Positions 63,141-64,000 of a stretch of 64,000 nt of DNA are shown piece by piece; the stretch's first letter is position 1; every line of letters begins with the position of its first letter. The notes under the pieces are model-generated. The model was given only the letters and a program-made list of their open reading frames with translations, was not told the DNA's origin and made no database searches. The stretch lies in NCBI RefSeq assembly GCF_902806685.2, contig NC_048537.1, positions 18,002,720 through 18,066,719 of the forward strand. The letters are read 5' to 3'. This DNA comes from Maniola hyperantus (lineage: Eukaryota; Arthropoda; Insecta; Lepidoptera; Nymphalidae). The position numbers and the translations under genes were made by a program.

Positions 63141-63276
63141 AATATTCTCCTTTCCCCTCCAACTAAGCGTAAAGCTTGTGCTAGGAGTAGGTACGACAAT
63201 AGTGCAACGGGCGGGGTTTGAACCGTCGACCTTTCGGTTTTCAGTCCACTCCTTTACCTGTTGAGCTATTGAGGCT
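63139..63276 (-). mobile_element. SINE-2
   Basis: On the minus strand the head CTCAATAGCTCAACAGGTA and GGTTCAAACCCCGCCCG is followed by 'CTCCTAGCACAAGC' and an AT-rich end that joins the LINE tail. Confidence 0.85.
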
Positions 63277-63426
63277 CAGTTTGTATAACCGATCCCATTT
63301 ATATGCAGAGCTAACACAAAACGGATTCGAGTTAGGCAGACCGATGTGCGGCCAGCCATGAGCTACATCAGCTAATTAGCTAGCTGTCACGCTAATCACG
63401 CTTTACACGATTACCGCTCGGGACAG

Positions 63427-63716
63427 TACCCGTAGTACAAGAATTTACGTCTCACCAAACCAAACCAAATTCGAGAGTCGAAATACTTCCGCGTTACAGT
63501 AAACTGGATCTTAAACGCCTTGTTTTAAAGCTCAAGTTTGTCTACACTTCTACAGCCAGCGCTCCAAGCGGAAACATTGCGAAATTAAAATCAGTGGCAT
63601 TGAATATTTGACTTCAATTCAAGGCTGTTTAGGTCCATTTTACTGTAACGCGGAAGTATTTCGACTCTCGAATTTGGTTTCGTTTGGTGAGACGTACAAT
63701 CTTGTACTACGGGTAC
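63427..63716. mobile_element. MITE-1, intact
   Basis: The arms run from TACCCGTAGTACAAG inwards and from CTTGTACTACGGGTA outwards, about 80 bp each ('TTCGAGAGTCGAAATACTTC' against its complement). The central domain matches 14.6 and 29.1 kb. About 290 bp with no ORF. Confidence 0.9.
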
Positions 63717-63836
63717 AGAGCGGCCGCACACCGCCCTCAGTTTAGTTAACCATTGTGCAGAGAGGGATTTTGTAGAGGAGCAGACACTTATGAGCTTTAA
63801 GCGTCGACTGTAACTTTTCAGTGACAGTTATCGCTA

Positions 63837-63921
63837 ACTAGCTGATGTCCAAAACTTCATCCATATAGTACGTATAGGCGGGAGCCTATTATTAGTAATA
63901 ATACTATTACTAATTATAGGC
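63837..63921 (-). mobile_element. HelB/HelA 3' end scrap with adjacent hairpin
   Basis: CTAGCTGATGTCCAAAACTTC then unmatched sequence. GCCTATTATTAGTAATA at 63884-63900 is inverted at 63905-63921 with one mismatch and a four-base loop. Confidence 0.6.
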
Positions 63922-64000
63922 AAGTACATGCAACTCAATTCGGATACGTAGAGCCTGAGAAACAACTTGATCCAAAAACATTTCACCAATGTAGCTGAGT

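Overview
This window is eukaryotic DNA, almost certainly from a moth or butterfly (Lepidoptera). It is AT-rich, holds one 500-N scaffold gap (11845-12344), and contains no convincing protein-coding gene. The identification rests on repeat families typical of lepidopteran genomes: short Helitron-like elements that begin TCTA..TATAAAAG, carry a (GACT)n tract and end GCGGACGAAGTCGCG..CTAG; tRNA-derived SINEs with ATG/CAT tails; RTE-type LINE 3' ends with a GATGAT tail; Jockey/CR1-like LINE tails; and an interspersed repeat that opens AGGGTTCCGTACC and closes CACTTGGCCGG.

Family names used here are local labels. HelA has the (GACT)n head and the 'ATCTATCAACGCACAGCTC' block. HelB has a 'GCGAAAGTGTGTCTGTCTG' head and an 'AATCAAAGAGTTCC' block. 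HelC ends in 'CGAGCGAAGCCGGGGCGGG..CTAG'. SINE-1 has a 'GTGATAGCCTAGTGGTTAG' head and a cat/atg tail. SINE-2 has a 'CTCAATAGCTCAACCGG' head. SINE-3 has a tRNA-like head plus a 'CACCTGGTGGTAAGTGATG' body. GTTCCG is the AGGGTTCCGTACC repeat. MITE-1 to MITE-4 are short terminal-inverted-repeat elements.

Layout. 0-11.8 kb: Helitron, SINE and RTE debris, a degenerate 120-bp array (2.2-2.75 kb), a 15-16-bp periodic array (7.6-7.9 kb), a duplicated GC-rich 193-bp unit (7.95-8.3 kb) and a MITE with CRE palindromes (8.34 kb). 12.3-21.4 kb: MITEs, SINEs, a LINE 3' end, head-to-tail Helitrons and a head-to-head pair of Helitron 5' ends. 21.85-22.5 kb: a GC-richer, repeat-free block that could be a promoter or first exon. 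22.5-39.6 kb: LINE tails, RTE, SINE, GTTCCG and Helitron copies. 39.6-42.1 kb: a 2.54-kb DNA transposon with perfect ~30-bp TIRs and a decayed minus-strand ORF. 42-52 kb: mostly unassigned sequence with scattered repeats and a possible enhancer. 52.24-53.03 kb: thirteen near-identical 60-bp tandem units. 53-64 kb: nested SINE/LINE insertions, the second CRE MITE, a candidate recursive splice site or terminal exon (57.45-57.66 kb), strong hairpins (59.8-60.1 kb) and an intact MITE-1.

No genes act together here. The window reads as a long intron or intergenic stretch. If the 22.1-kb promoter-like block and the 57.47-kb joined acceptor/donor site are both real, they would fit a long plus-strand intron, but that is inference. 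Boundaries of decayed elements are approximate.
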